From NCBI GenBank assembly GCA_963843605.1, contig CAWJLA010000005.1, forward strand, positions 186,001-250,000: 64,000 nucleotides of DNA. The letters run 5' to 3'. Position numbers and translations under genes: made by a program. Of the stretch, positions 8,317 through 17,905 are shown one piece after another; positions within the stretch are counted from its first letter, which is position 1; each line of letters begins with the position of its first letter. The stretch is from FEN-1297 sp963843605. Its GTDB lineage: Bacteria; Bacteroidota; Ignavibacteria; Ignavibacteriales; Ignavibacteriaceae. A model generated the notes under the pieces. It had not been told where the DNA came from. It ran no database searches and saw only the letters and a program-made list of their open reading frames with translations.

Positions 8317-11300
8317 TTAATATACTTTTTTTATTTTTACAAAAAACTTTGACCCCTCGCCTAATTTGCTTTCAAGGGAAAGTTCTCCGTGATGAATATC
8401 GACATATCTCTTTACAATGTTTAGTCCTAAGCCGGTACCTTTAATATCGCCGCTGTTTTCACCTCTAAAGAATGGTTCAAATAATTTATTTTTATCTTCT
8501 TCAGGTATACCTATTCCATTATCTTTAATTGTAAATTTTATAAATTCATTATCATCATCAACAGTAAGAATCACGTCCCCGCCTTCCGGTGAATATTTAA
8601 TTGCGTTGGTTAATAAATTGTTTAGAATATGGTCCAACAGTTTGGAGTCAACAATAACATTTTGATATGGGAAATTGTAATTATAAATTAAATTATGATG
8701 CGGTGTTGCCTGCGATTTAATCTGTTCAATAATTTTTATCCCAAAATCATTTAGATCTACTACCGATGGATTGAAATCAATTTTACCCTTGTCACTTCTG
8801 CTGATTGTTAAAACCTCATCTAGCATAGAGGTAATATATTGAACTGAATCTTGGATCTTTTGGAAGTGCGCAATATTTTTTTTCTCTTCCCATTTCTTAT
8901 AGTACTTTTTCAGTAAATCAGCAGATGATAAAATGGTTGTAAGAGGTGTTCTAAATTCATGCGAAGCCATCGAAATAAAACTGGTTTTCATTTCATTAAG
9001 CTCTTTTTCTTTTTGCAGCGCTTCTAAAGTAGTTTCTTCCATTTCCTTTTGTTTTGAAATATCAATAATCAATGCCGTTATGCCTTCAGGATTTTTGCCG
9101 GGCAAACCGAATGAGGATTTATAAATTAATACCGGAGTAATTCCATTCTCCTTATTTGGAACAATAGACTCATAAACAGCCGTATCATGTTTAATCAATA
9201 ACTGTTTATCATATTTTTTTGCCAGAGTCGATGCTTTCGGAGCATAATCTTGAATCCTTTTGCCCAATACTTCATTACGTGAGATATTGAAAAATTCTTC
9301 AAACGCTTTGTTTACTTCTGTAAATCGCAAATTAGTATCCTCAACAAAAATAGGATTTGGTATTGTATCGATAAGTGTTCTGAAGAATATATTTTGCTTT
9401 GTTACTTCGAAAGTTTTTTCCTTTACAAGTTCTTCAAGATGCTCACGGTATTTTCTTAATTCATTTTCCTTTTCAACTTTATCGGTTATATCTTCTTTAA
9501 CGGCAACATAGTGTGTAATTTCGTTTCTGTTATTTTTAATAGGTGAGATGTTTGCAGATTCCCAAAACAATTTTCCGTTTTTCTTTTTATTATGAAAAAC
9601 TCCTGTCCACATAACCCCGGAAGCAAGTTTTGCCCACATTTTGCTATATTCTTCAGCAGGCGTTTCACCGGATTTTAATACTCTCGGGTTTTGGCCATAA
9701 GCTTCTTCAAAAGTATAACCGGTAACTTTAGTATACTTTGGATTAACGTATTCAATTTTAGAGTCCAGGTTTGTAATAACAATTGAAACCGGGCTTTGAA
9801 TAATAGCTTCATTTAGCTTACGGAGTTCTTCGTCTTTGGCGATTCTGGCAGTAATATCGCGGTGAAAAGCTTGAATTAAAATTTCATTGCCTAGTGTAAT
9901 GCGGCTTGTTGTAACTTCTAAGAGAATAATGTGACCATCCTTGTGATAATGCCCTGATTCAAATTTCATGGCTCCCCCAGATAGAATATGAGCTAACCTT
10001 TCATTTAATAGTTTAGCAGTTTCAGGTATATCCAAATCACGTATGTCCATCTCTAACATCTCATCTATGGTATAACCGTGCATTTTGGCAAATGACTCAT
10101 TAACTGAAATAATTTTGCCTTTTTCCGACAAAATAAGAATTCCATCCTCGGCTTTTGTGAACAATTTTTCATAACGTAAATTACTTACACGAAGCGCTTC
10201 TTCGGCTTTTTTACGTTCGGTAATATCATGGTTAATTAAATGAAGAAATGTTTTTCCGCTAATTTCAATTTTACTGCTAAATACATCAACATCTCTAATT
10301 GTGCCATTTTTAAGTCTGTGTTGGAATTCATAATGCCCTTGTTGTTGATTCTTTGTCCGTTGCATTATTTCCAAGACTTGTTCAAGAGGTAAAGTATTTA
10401 TCTGCTGGATTTTCATTTGTTTCAGTTCTTCAATTGACCAGCCATAATAATTAGCCGCAGCTTTATTGGCATCCACAATTTTCCCGGTATCCGGCTCAAT
10501 TAATAATTTAACTGCAGAATGGTTTTCAAATATACTTCGGAACTTTTGTTCGCTCTTATAAAGAGCTTCTTCTGTTTGCTTCCTTACGGTTATATCGCGA
10601 ACAATGATTTGGATTGCTGGTTTTTTCTCATAAATAATTGGTATAGCTTTTACTTCAACATCAACTTCGGAACCATCAAGCCGTATAAACTTTTCATCAG
10701 CTAGCGGTAATGCTTTCTTTGATTTCATTGCATCCATAATTCTTTTAGTTACTAACCCGCGGTAATCCGGGTGCACAAATTGAATTATAGGCATTCCGAT
10801 CAATTCGACCGCGCTTGAAGCCTTCATAAGAGAAACGCTTGTATTATTTACATAAACAATTTTACCGTCAATATAAATTGCTATTGCATCGGGAGAATCA
10901 TCAACAAGTTTTCGATATTTCTCTTCGCTTTCTTTCAATGCTTCTACCGCTTGTTTACGTTCGGTTATGTCAGTAAAGATGCAGTGTGTTTGCTTGAAAT
11001 TTCCTAGTTCATCATATCCTATATTGCCGTTGTAGTTTACAAAAATATGAGACCCATCTTTCCTAATCATTTCAAATTCGTAATCGTGAATTTCACCGGC
11101 TTCTAGAAAATGTTTAAATCGTTGTTTCACAAGGCTGGCAGAATCCGGAGTCATGAATTCCGTAAAGTGACGTCCGATTACTTCTTCGCTATCATATCCC
11201 ATTGTTTTAAGCCATGTGGGATTAACATCAATCAGATTACCTTTAATATCAAGCGACTGATAGCTAAGCGGCGCATTTTCGAATAATAAACGAAATCGCT

Positions 11301-12120
11301 TTTCACTATCTTCTAAAGCACTTTCCGCAATTTTGCGTTCGGTAATGTCAACATTTGTCACTCTTCTGCCCAGGTAATTATTTTGTTCGTCGTATATCGG
11401 GCTGCATGAATGGCGAATAAATTTTATGCTGCCTTGTTTATCAATAATTCTAAAATCCAAAGCATTTACAACTTTATCTCTATTTCCAAAATTTGATTCA
11501 TTGAAGTGTTTTTCAAAAGAATCTTTATCCTCCGGATGAACAATTTCAATAAGAAGTTTTGGATTTTCAATGAATTCTTCACGTTTATAACCGGTAGTTC
11601 GTATGCTGGAAGGAGAACAATACTTAAACTGTAAATCTGGCAGTTGCCAATATTCCCATTCATAAGCATAATTAGAAACAGTTCTAAATAAAAGTTCCTG
11701 TTCTTTAATTTTTTTATCGAAGGAATGTCTGTATAATGAAGTTTCAATAGTTACCAGCAGTTCACGGTTATCATACGGCTTAATAAAATAACCGAATGGA
11801 CCAATCTTTTTTGCGCGTTCAATTGTATCATTGTCCGAATATGCAGTCACAAAAACAAACGGAATGTCCGCAAACTTTTGTATTTCTTCTGCGGCAGAAA
11901 TTCCATCTTTGGAATTGTCAAGATTGATATCCATTAATATTAAATCGGGATGTTTTTCCTTGGCAATTTGAATTGCTTCAGTTGCATTAATGGCTGTTCC
12001 AACCGTATTATAATTAGCTTTTCTTAAAATAATTTTTGTGCTTTCGGCAATTAGGACATCATCATCTGCAATTAGGATATTAGCTTTAGTTGGCAGTATC
12101 TTTTCCATATCAGCCTTCAA
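8317..12120 (-). CDS. Hybrid sensor kinase: receiver, about seven PAS domains, HisKA, HATPase
   Basis: Intact 1267-aa cytoplasmic sensor kinase with no membrane segment. Residues about 12-130 are a receiver domain (NILIADDDV, LILMDINLD, FIKPYD). About seven PAS/PAC units follow (about 140-1020), several ending in the DITERK-type signature. HisKA at about 1040-1105 has the phospho-acceptor His in MASHEFRTPLTTILSSADLL. HATPase_c at about 1150-1262 shows LTNAIKY, DNGIGIPEED and GTGLGLNIVKRYVD. The N-terminal receiver implies input from another kinase, perhaps the now broken kinase immediately upstream, whose stop overlaps this start by 11 bp. The signal is unknown; multiple PAS domains suggest redox or small-ligand sensing. 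Confidence 0.9.
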   Translation of the reverse strand: MKADMEKILPTKANILIADDDVLIAESTKIILRKANYNTVGTAINATEAIQIAKEKHPDLILMDINLDNSKDGISAAEEIQKFADIPFVFVTAYSDNDTIERAKKIGPFGYFIKPYDNRELLVTIETSLYRHSFDKKIKEQELLFRTVSNYAYEWEYWQLPDLQFKYCSPSSIRTTGYKREEFIENPKLLIEIVHPEDKDSFEKHFNESNFGNRDKVVNALDFRIIDKQGSIKFIRHSCSPIYDEQNNYLGRRVTNVDITERKIAESALEDSEKRFRLLFENAPLSYQSLDIKGNLIDVNPTWLKTMGYDSEEVIGRHFTEFMTPDSASLVKQRFKHFLEAGEIHDYEFEMIRKDGSHIFVNYNGNIGYDELGNFKQTHCIFTDITERKQAVEALKESEEKYRKLVDDSPDAIAIYIDGKIVYVNNTSVSLMKASSAVELIGMPIIQFVHPDYRGLVTKRIMDAMKSKKALPLADEKFIRLDGSEVDVEVKAIPIIYEKKPAIQIIVRDITVRKQTEEALYKSEQKFRSIFENHSAVKLLIEPDTGKIVDANKAAANYYGWSIEELKQMKIQQINTLPLEQVLEIMQRTKNQQQGHYEFQHRLKNGTIRDVDVFSSKIEISGKTFLHLINHDITERKKAEEALRVSNLRYEKLFTKAEDGILILSEKGKIISVNESFAKMHGYTIDEMLEMDIRDLDIPETAKLLNERLAHILSGGAMKFESGHYHKDGHIILLEVTTSRITLGNEILIQAFHRDITARIAKDEELRKLNEAIIQSPVSIVITNLDSKIEYVNPKYTKVTGYTFEEAYGQNPRVLKSGETPAEEYSKMWAKLASGVMWTGVFHNKKKNGKLFWESANISPIKNNRNEITHYVAVKEDITDKVEKENELRKYREHLEELVKEKTFEVTKQNIFFRTLIDTIPNPIFVEDTNLRFTEVNKAFEEFFNISRNEVLGKRIQDYAPKASTLAKKYDKQLLIKHDTAVYESIVPNKENGITPVLIYKSSFGLPGKNPEGITALIIDISKQKEMEETTLEALQKEKELNEMKTSFISMASHEFRTPLTTILSSADLLKKYYKKWEEKKNIAHFQKIQDSVQYITSMLDEVLTISRSDKGKIDFNPSVVDLNDFGIKIIEQIKSQATPHHNLIYNYNFPYQNVIVDSKLLDHILNNLLTNAIKYSPEGGDVILTVDDDNEFIKFTIKDNGIGIPEEDKNKLFEPFFRGENSGDIKGTGLGLNIVKRYVDIHHGELSLESKLGEGSKFFVKIKKVY

Positions 12121-13351
12121 ATTTGAATTTTAGTATAAATTGAAGCCCTTTTTCTGGTTGAACTACTTCCAAGGACCCCATTAATCGTCTGGTAAAAAGA
12201 TTAATAAGACGTAAACCAAGTGAATTGATATTATCAAAATCAATATCGTTTTTTAAACCAACTCCGTCATCGGAAAGTTTAAGACAATATTCATTATTTA
12301 TTTTCTTAAATGAAATATAAATATTTCCATTAACATTATTCGGGAAAGCATATTTAAGAGAATTTGTTATAGCCTCGTTAATTATTAATCCGCATGGTAT
12401 TATCGAATCAAGATCAAGACTGTGTGCCTCCAAATCTAAATTTAATTTTATTCTTTTCGAGAAAGAATATGTTTCGACTAAAAATCCGGTAAGTTTTTCG
12501 ATATAGTCTTTAACATCAACGCCTGCAAAATCGCCGGAGCCATACATTAGTTCATGGATCAAAGACATTGTGCGTAATCGATTTTGAAGATCGCTAAATA
12601 AATTAAGAACTATTTCGTCTTGGATATGTTCTCTCTGCAATGTTATTAAACCTATAATGCTCTGGAAATTATTTTTAACCCGGTGGTGAATTTCTTTTAG
12701 CATTGTTTCTTTTTCTTTAAGTGAATACTCAATTATATTTTGAGTCGTTTTACGGTCAGTAATATCTTGGATGGTTCCGTACATTTTAACCGGGTTGCCG
12801 TTCTTATCCATTTCAAGATTACCGAGACCGTGAACCCAAATAACCGTGTTATCATTCTTTCTTAAAACTTTATACTCTTTATTAAATTCCTTCTTTTCTT
12901 TTAGAATATGATTTGTTAAATATAAAGACATTTCTTCACGGTGTTCAATTGGAATTAGATTAAGCCAGCCTTCAATATCATGGTTATAATTTTTATCAAT
13001 GCCGAACAAATCATCGAGCATCTCAGAATTTGTCCAAACGTCGGCATGAATATCAAATATGTAATAACCGATTCGTGCAACGCTTTGAGATTGTTTTAAT
13101 TGCGCTTCACTTTCTGCAATGGCTTTTTGCGCTGCTCTTTCTTTACTTTGATCTCTAAAAACTAATACAACTCCCTCTATATCGCCTTTTTCGTTTTTAA
13201 TAGGTGCGCCGCTATCTGCTATTGGAATTTCATTACCGTTTTTTGAAATCAGCAATGTATGATTTGCAAGCCCAATTATTTTTCCTTCTTTCAATACTTT
13301 TTTAACAGGATTTTCAACGGTAGATCGAGTTTCCTCATTAATAATTTTCAA
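12110..13351 (-). CDS. Sensor kinase fragment: PAS, HisKA_2, HATPase (C-terminal piece)
   Basis: 413-aa C-terminal piece of the broken sensor kinase. It begins inside a PAS domain, has one further PAS (about 90-195, ending QDITDRK), then a HisKA_2 phospho-acceptor region (LKEIHHRVKNNFQSIIGLI, His at about residue 219) and a HATPase_c domain (GLIINEAITNSLKYAFPN, LSDDGVGL). The kinase core looks intact, so an internal start could still give an active soluble kinase. Its stop overlaps the start of the downstream hybrid kinase, which implies translational coupling and a shared pathway. Confidence 0.6.
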   Translation of the reverse strand: MKIINEETRSTVENPVKKVLKEGKIIGLANHTLLISKNGNEIPIADSGAPIKNEKGDIEGVVLVFRDQSKERAAQKAIAESEAQLKQSQSVARIGYYIFDIHADVWTNSEMLDDLFGIDKNYNHDIEGWLNLIPIEHREEMSLYLTNHILKEKKEFNKEYKVLRKNDNTVIWVHGLGNLEMDKNGNPVKMYGTIQDITDRKTTQNIIEYSLKEKETMLKEIHHRVKNNFQSIIGLITLQREHIQDEIVLNLFSDLQNRLRTMSLIHELMYGSGDFAGVDVKDYIEKLTGFLVETYSFSKRIKLNLDLEAHSLDLDSIIPCGLIINEAITNSLKYAFPNNVNGNIYISFKKINNEYCLKLSDDGVGLKNDIDFDNINSLGLRLINLFTRRLMGSLEVVQPEKGLQFILKFKFEG

Positions 13352-14094
13352 AATCTCTTCGAGATTGGTTTATCTACGGCATCTATTTCTTTCCAGCCGG
13401 TTAAGTTTTCAGCAATTGTATTCATCTGTTTAATATTCCCAAGCTTATCAGTTGCAATAACTCCATCTCCGATGCTGTATAAAGTTATACGGTTTCTTTC
13501 TTCACTTTCTATAAGAGCCTGTCCAATATTATGCAATTCAGTAATATCATTTATAACTGTTAGCATATATTTTTTGTCATTGATAGTAATTGTTCTTCCC
13601 GAAACTATTGTGTGAATTATTTTTCCATCCTTTTTCTTAAATTTAATTTCCTTATTATTATATGCGCCGGACTTTATAATATCATCTATTAGTACTTTAC
13701 GATCTTCTTTATTTGTCCAAATTCCTATTTCTATGGAGGTTTTGCCAATTACTTCTGCTTTGTTGAAGCCGTATACTTTTTCATAAGCATCATTGACTTC
13801 AACTAATAATCCGGTATCAATTTCTGAAATTGAAATACCATCAGGTGAAGCATGATACACTTTTCTAAAACGCTCTTCGCTTTCACGCAGTGCTTGATCT
13901 GCCCGCTTACGTTCAGTAATGTTAAAAGCTGTTCCACGCGTCCCTAAAATATTACCATTCTCATCGTGAACATATTTTGAGTTGATAATCAAATTAATTT
14001 CCCGCCCATCTTTTGCAAGATGAACGGTCTCTAAACCAGAAATTGCGTTTCCCTTAGAAAATCTGGTGAATTCATCAGATCTCTCATTGCCCAT
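13348..14094 (-). CDS. Sensor kinase fragment: PAS domains
   Basis: 248-aa middle piece of the broken kinase containing the tail of one PAS (GNAISGLETVHLAKDGREIN, then RGTAFNITERK), a complete PAS (SEERFRKVYHASPDGISISE to TVINDITEL) and the start of a third. The apparent start Met is inside a PAS domain, and the C-terminus KPISKRF is a frameshift product: in the next frame the sequence continues EEILKIINEE into the downstream fragment. It is unlikely to function on its own. Confidence 0.5.
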   Translation of the reverse strand: MGNERSDEFTRFSKGNAISGLETVHLAKDGREINLIINSKYVHDENGNILGTRGTAFNITERKRADQALRESEERFRKVYHASPDGISISEIDTGLLVEVNDAYEKVYGFNKAEVIGKTSIEIGIWTNKEDRKVLIDDIIKSGAYNNKEIKFKKKDGKIIHTIVSGRTITINDKKYMLTVINDITELHNIGQALIESEERNRITLYSIGDGVIATDKLGNIKQMNTIAENLTGWKEIDAVDKPISKRF

Positions 14095-14343
14095 TCTTTA
14101 GTCTGAAAATCTGAAAACTTTTTACCTAACATTTCTTCGATCATGTAACCGAACAGATCTCCCATGCATGGTTTAGATAAACGTATCTTCCTTCAGCATC
14201 ACATTGCCAGATTAGATCTTGAGCAGTTTCCACAAGATTACGATATAGAGCTTGAGATTTTCTTAAGGCTACTTCGGCAAGCTTGCGTTCTGTAATATCA
14301 CGTAAAAAAACAAAAAATTTTATCTGCGAATCCTTTAAATAAT

Positions 14344-15372
14344 TTACTCTTGCTTCAATGTTAATAACCGGCCGTCTTTGCGCTTATGTTTAGTTTCAAA
14401 ATGGGCTGAACCTATTTTAATAATTGTCTGAAGCCGTTCTTTAATTATTTCCTCTGAATCCAATACCTCGACATCTTTAATGCCCATATTCATCAATTCT
14501 TCTCGGCTATATCCTATCATCGAGCAATAAGAATCATTTGTTTCCAAAATTTTCCCGTTTGTATCAACAAGATAAAAACCATCTATCGCGGTACGAAGCA
14601 TTGTCTTAATTTCTTCTTCGTTTCTTTTACGTTCGGTAATGTCTTGAATAACGCCGAATAGAATTTTATTTTCTTTATCATATTCGGCTATTGAATGAAT
14701 ATCTACGATCTCATCTGTATCGGCAATTTTAATTTTATATTCTACGTCATATGGAATATTATTATTAATTAAATCGTTTAATGCGTTATCTAGTAAAGGG
14801 CGATATTCCGGTAACGTAAATTTCTTGATTGCAGAATAATGGAATTGTTTACCATAAACACCTATAATTTTTTCGGCGCCTTCGGAAGCATATATAATAT
14901 TGGAATCAAGATGCAATTCCCAGTTGCCGGATTTAGATGTAAGTTCTGCTCGTTTTAACCGGGCTTCACTTTCTTGTAAAACTTTTTTAGCAGCCCGTTC
15001 ATTAGTTTGATCTCTAAATAAAAGAACCACACCCGTAATTTTACCTTCTATATTACGAATAGGTGCGCCGCTGTCACCTATGGGAATCTCTTTGCCGTCT
15101 TTGGATTTTAATATTGTATGGTTGGATAACATTACCGCCATTTCATTCGAAAGGACTTTTTCAACCGGGCTTTCAACTTCCTGCCGGGTATCTCCATCAA
15201 AAATAACGAATACTTCTTTCACTGACTTGCCAATAGCTTCAGCTTCTCTCCAGCCGGTAAGAGATTCGGCGCTTCTATTGAGGTAAGTTACATTGGCGTT
15301 TACATCAGTTGTAATAATAGCATCGCCTGTGCTGTAAAGTGTGGTTCTGAAACGTTCCTTGCTTTCTCGCAA
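14344..15372 (-). CDS. Sensor kinase fragment: PAS domains
   Basis: 342-aa piece with about three PAS units: SKERFRTTLYSTGDAIITTD to LLFRDQTNERAAKK, SEARLKRAELTSKSG to GVIQDITERKRN, and a third starting MLRTAIDGFYLVDTNG and cut after HKRKDGRLL. The tail LTLKQE is out of frame; the PAS continues in the next frame. The first unit is closely similar to the PAS that begins in the 13351-12110 piece (both contain GNEIPIxDSGAPI-like sequence), showing internal duplication of PAS modules. Confidence 0.5.
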   Translation of the reverse strand: MRESKERFRTTLYSTGDAIITTDVNANVTYLNRSAESLTGWREAEAIGKSVKEVFVIFDGDTRQEVESPVEKVLSNEMAVMLSNHTILKSKDGKEIPIGDSGAPIRNIEGKITGVVLLFRDQTNERAAKKVLQESEARLKRAELTSKSGNWELHLDSNIIYASEGAEKIIGVYGKQFHYSAIKKFTLPEYRPLLDNALNDLINNNIPYDVEYKIKIADTDEIVDIHSIAEYDKENKILFGVIQDITERKRNEEEIKTMLRTAIDGFYLVDTNGKILETNDSYCSMIGYSREELMNMGIKDVEVLDSEEIIKERLQTIIKIGSAHFETKHKRKDGRLLTLKQE

Positions 15373-15550
15373 AGCTTCTTCTGTTTTTTTTCTATCAGTT
15401 ACATCGCGAATAATTTGATGATAAAATTTCTTCCCTTCTATTTCAATTATTCTTGCGCTTCCTTCTGCATAAAATGTAGTGCCGTCTTTTCGTTTATGTA
15501 AACCTTCCGAAATAACTCCACTTTTTTCTTCAGCTTCAAGTAATTTTGCT

Positions 15551-16783
15551 TCAACAAATTCTTTTTCTTTCCGGCATTGTTAAATCGGCAAGCTTTAATT
15601 TATGAAACTCATCAATACTGTATTGATATACTTCAACTGCTTTTTCATTTGCCTCAACAATATTAAGATTTTCATCTTCCAATAAGATAATATCGTTTGC
15701 ATATTTTACTACATATTCAAAGTGAGCTTTTAAGGCTTTTAGTTCAATCTCTTCTTTATATAATTCTTTATAAAATTGCTTCCTGCGGTAATAGAAGATA
15801 TACAGCGCAAAAGCAGCAACAACCAGGAAGAGAAGAAAAGTAACCAGGAATATAACATGTGCCTTGTACGTAACGACGGAAAGAAATTCTTCCCGTTCAA
15901 CCTTACTAAGGAGAAACCAAGGTGAATTTTTTATTGGCTTTGCGTACGCAATAACTTTATCACCGCTGAAATCTGTGCCTTCAATTACCCCTGTTTTCCC
16001 CGATACTGCTTGAACAAACGGATCTGATGTTCTGCTTAAAGGAATTTTGATATTAAATGCGGATTTAGGATGATCTTTTAGATTGCTTAAATAAACGAGA
16101 TTATTTCCTTCTTTCATCAGAAGAATTGACTCAGCACTCTTACTTATTCCTGGCCAAGTTTCTACAATAGGATGTAAAGATTTCTCAACTGTCAGCCGAT
16201 AAATAATAACCGACTCAATTTTTTTTCTATCATTAACTATCGGCGCTGCTATATCCACAAGTACATTCCGTTTATTTTTGTATTTATATAAGTTTCCAAA
16301 AATAGTTCTTCTTTTACTAACAGCCATATTTATCAAATCTTTTGTAGACGAATCGACATTACATAAACTGGAATCGTAAGCTAATACGACGTTTCCATTT
16401 AATGATGCTATCATAATATTTACATAATCAGTTCCATTCTTTATTACTAATTCGAATCGCTTAAGAATTTCATTTTTCAGTTTTAAATTGTTACGGTTAT
16501 TAAGGAGAGAGTTTTCGTTTTGTATTAAGAAAGGACTTTCTGCAAGCATTTTAGAATCTGCAAGCCTTTCTTTTCGCCAATCTTCTATCCGATATATTTT
16601 TTGGTCTGCAATGGTTTTTAATCTAGCATAGGCTTCGTTAGTTGTTTCTATTAGCTCGTAATTAAAATAAACAAGACTGAGTATAAAAATGATAATAGCA
16701 GATAACAAAAACAGAACAATTAAGCTAAAGCTTATTTTTCTGTCGAATTTTACATTTTTCATGAACGACCTATTTAATTCCAA
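15551..16783 (-). CDS. Sensor kinase fragment: membrane-anchored Cache sensor
   Basis: 410-aa N-terminal piece. A membrane helix (about 17-40: ISFSLIVLFLLSAIIIFILS) is followed by a large extracytoplasmic dCache-type domain (about 45-300, with LNGNVVLAYDSS and VLVDIAAPIVND), a second membrane helix (about 308-330), and the first part of a PAS domain (YVVKYANDIILLEDENLNIV). It ends at a frameshift within this PAS. This is the true N-terminus of the kinase: it has an ATG at 16783 and lies downstream (on the minus strand) of the IS256 remnant. The ligand is unknown; Cache domains bind small metabolites. Confidence 0.6.
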   Translation of the reverse strand: MELNRSFMKNVKFDRKISFSLIVLFLLSAIIIFILSLVYFNYELIETTNEAYARLKTIADQKIYRIEDWRKERLADSKMLAESPFLIQNENSLLNNRNNLKLKNEILKRFELVIKNGTDYVNIMIASLNGNVVLAYDSSLCNVDSSTKDLINMAVSKRRTIFGNLYKYKNKRNVLVDIAAPIVNDRKKIESVIIYRLTVEKSLHPIVETWPGISKSAESILLMKEGNNLVYLSNLKDHPKSAFNIKIPLSRTSDPFVQAVSGKTGVIEGTDFSGDKVIAYAKPIKNSPWFLLSKVEREEFLSVVTYKAHVIFLVTFLLFLVVAAFALYIFYYRRKQFYKELYKEEIELKALKAHFEYVVKYANDIILLEDENLNIVEANEKAVEVYQYSIDEFHKLKLADLTMPERKRIC

Positions 16784-16864
16784 TTTAAACTCTTAGAAAT
16801 AACTTAATTCGACATTATAATTATCGAAATAATTTAATTTAATTCAATAATCTTATCATCTTAA

Positions 16865-17205
16865 CTAAAATGAATTACTTCAAATAATATAACGAGGTAG
16901 ATACTTTCAAGCGGTCGGTTTTGACTCTCCTTGTCGATGTCGGCTATTTGGTCTGTTATATTCTAAACTATTTCAGCTGTTATTGCCTGCTGGTGAATGT
17001 TTCTCCTAGCCTAGTTCTTCGTTAAGTTCGCTTTCAAGCCTTTGCTCTAAGAATTGAGCTATAAGTTTTTTAATAGTTCAATCCTTACCCCATTAGGTCT
17101 TCGTAGTTCTTTGCTTTGGATAGATCGGCTTTAAGCTGCTCGATAGTTTTATCGGTTAGCCTGGCTAGCAGTAGACAAGCTCTATAATTGTAACTTCTTT
17201 CTTTA
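16865..17205 (-). mobile_element. IS256-type transposase remnant
   Basis: Minus-strand debris of a Mutator/IS256-family transposase. Readable pieces in order: LTDKTIEQLKADLSKAKNYE; IKKLIAQFLEQRLESELNEE with LG, then a stop; EKHSPAGNNS; and after a deletion ITDQIADIDKESQNRPLESI and VIHFS followed by a stop. The counterpart blocks in intact IS256 transposases are the N-terminal LMGKDG..ALEAEL..LGYEKH..G region and the NRPLEPVYPIVFLDAIH block near the first catalytic Asp; the catalytic region is lost. Stops, frame changes and a missing segment show an old insertion. No terminal inverted repeats recognised. It lies between the broken kinase and the higher-GC island. Confidence 0.7.
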
Positions 17206-17415
17206 ATGGTTAATAAAAAATAATAAAATTAACCGATAAAATATCAAGAAATTTTGCAGAGTCTTAGCTGCGTTCGGCTACTCCTCACTCCGCTTAGCCT
17301 CATGTTCTACATTAATCACTTATACAAGATTATTTACATTCATGATATTCCGCTATTGAAAGTATTGCAGATTATTAGTCCGCCAGATACAATAAAAGTT
17401 ACATCTATTTGCTAC

Positions 17416-17480
17416 CCAAAAGACGTAGTCCCTTTTTCATCCTTTTGTACGATTGAATCAAGAAAGCTCTATTTATAACT
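17416..17480 (+). promoter_or_regulatory. Repeated bipartite promoter-like element, copy 3
   Basis: Near-consensus copy: CCAAAAGACGTAGTCCC, CTTTTTCAT from 17432, CGATTGAAT from 17450, TATAAC from 17474. Downstream similarity to copy 10 extends further (CTTAATAA then GCATAA). Box B is 189 nt before the small membrane protein at 17639. This copy lies just ahead of the carbohydrate island. Confidence 0.7.
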
Positions 17481-17638
17481 TAATAAAGCATAAGATTGTT
17501 CTTCTAAATATGTAAGTCACGGCGCGCAAGCTCAATAATTTGAGTTATAGCTTCTGGTGTAAGAGAATAAATTAAATACGTATAAAATATTTAACTCAAA
17601 TTAAAGATACACGCAAAAAATTTAAGCGGGTAAAAATC

Positions 17639-17857
17639 ATGAATAAAATGGAAAAAAGATACTTAGTCGTTTCGTTCCTAATTATAGTAATGCTTTTTTT
17701 ATTCTTCGGCAGCGGCGATATAATGAACGTCGGTATGAACGGAAAGATGAATCAAAACACCTGGCTGGGAAGCAATAGCTGGTGGTGGTTCTCCACTGCA
17801 GTTATACTCATTTGGGGTGCATCTTTCGGTTGGCTATTTTATAGAAAAAGATATTAA
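17639..17857 (+). CDS. Small two-helix membrane protein, 72 aa
   Basis: Unrecognised small membrane protein. Helix 1 is at about 8-24 (VVSFLIIVMLFLFFGSG), followed by a loop rich in Gly, Asn and Trp (NTWLGSNSWWWF) and helix 2 (about 50-67, ending ASFGWLFYRKR). It is paralogous to the 79-aa protein at 47070 (shared FFxxG start of loop, GMNGKM / GIYGRI, AxFGWLxxKKR end). Both follow a copy of the repeated promoter-like element at nearly the same distance. It precedes the phosphoglucomutase by 48 bp. Likely a stress-related envelope protein; function unknown. Confidence 0.7.
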   Translation: MNKMEKRYLVVSFLIIVMLFLFFGSGDIMNVGMNGKMNQNTWLGSNSWWWFSTAVILIWGASFGWLFYRKRY

Positions 17858-17905
17858 CGCTAACGCCATATATAATGTCGCTACATAATTTTAGGAGAAA
17901 TTACT

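Larger units (their letters stand above)
12110..16783 (-). pseudogene. Giant Cache/multi-PAS HisKA_2 sensor kinase broken by frameshifts
   Basis: The pieces 16783-15551, 15372-14344, 14094-13348 and 13351-12110 read as one protein of about 1550 aa: Cache sensor, about eight PAS units, then a HisKA_2 kinase. Coding sequence runs on through each junction in another frame. For example, after the stop near 15551 the next frame gives PAS sequence ending RDVTDRKK. After 14344 it gives FFVFLRDITERK, DLIWQCDAEGRYVYLN and, one base shifted, LFGYMIEEMLGKKFSDFQ. Shifts lie near 15570, 14360, 14163, 14120 and 13350. The neighbouring kinase and nearly all metabolic genes are intact, so I favour true decay, but homopolymer-type assembly errors are possible. 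Confidence 0.75.

Noticed and set aside
12110..16783. Programmed frameshifting to explain the split kinase
   Set aside because: Five shifts at unrelated sequences without slippery-site plus structure signals make programmed shifts improbable.
17254..17478. 74-codon plus-strand ORF before the small membrane protein
   Set aside because: It runs through repeated element copy 3, has no ribosome site and no protein-like pattern; the element explains the sequence.
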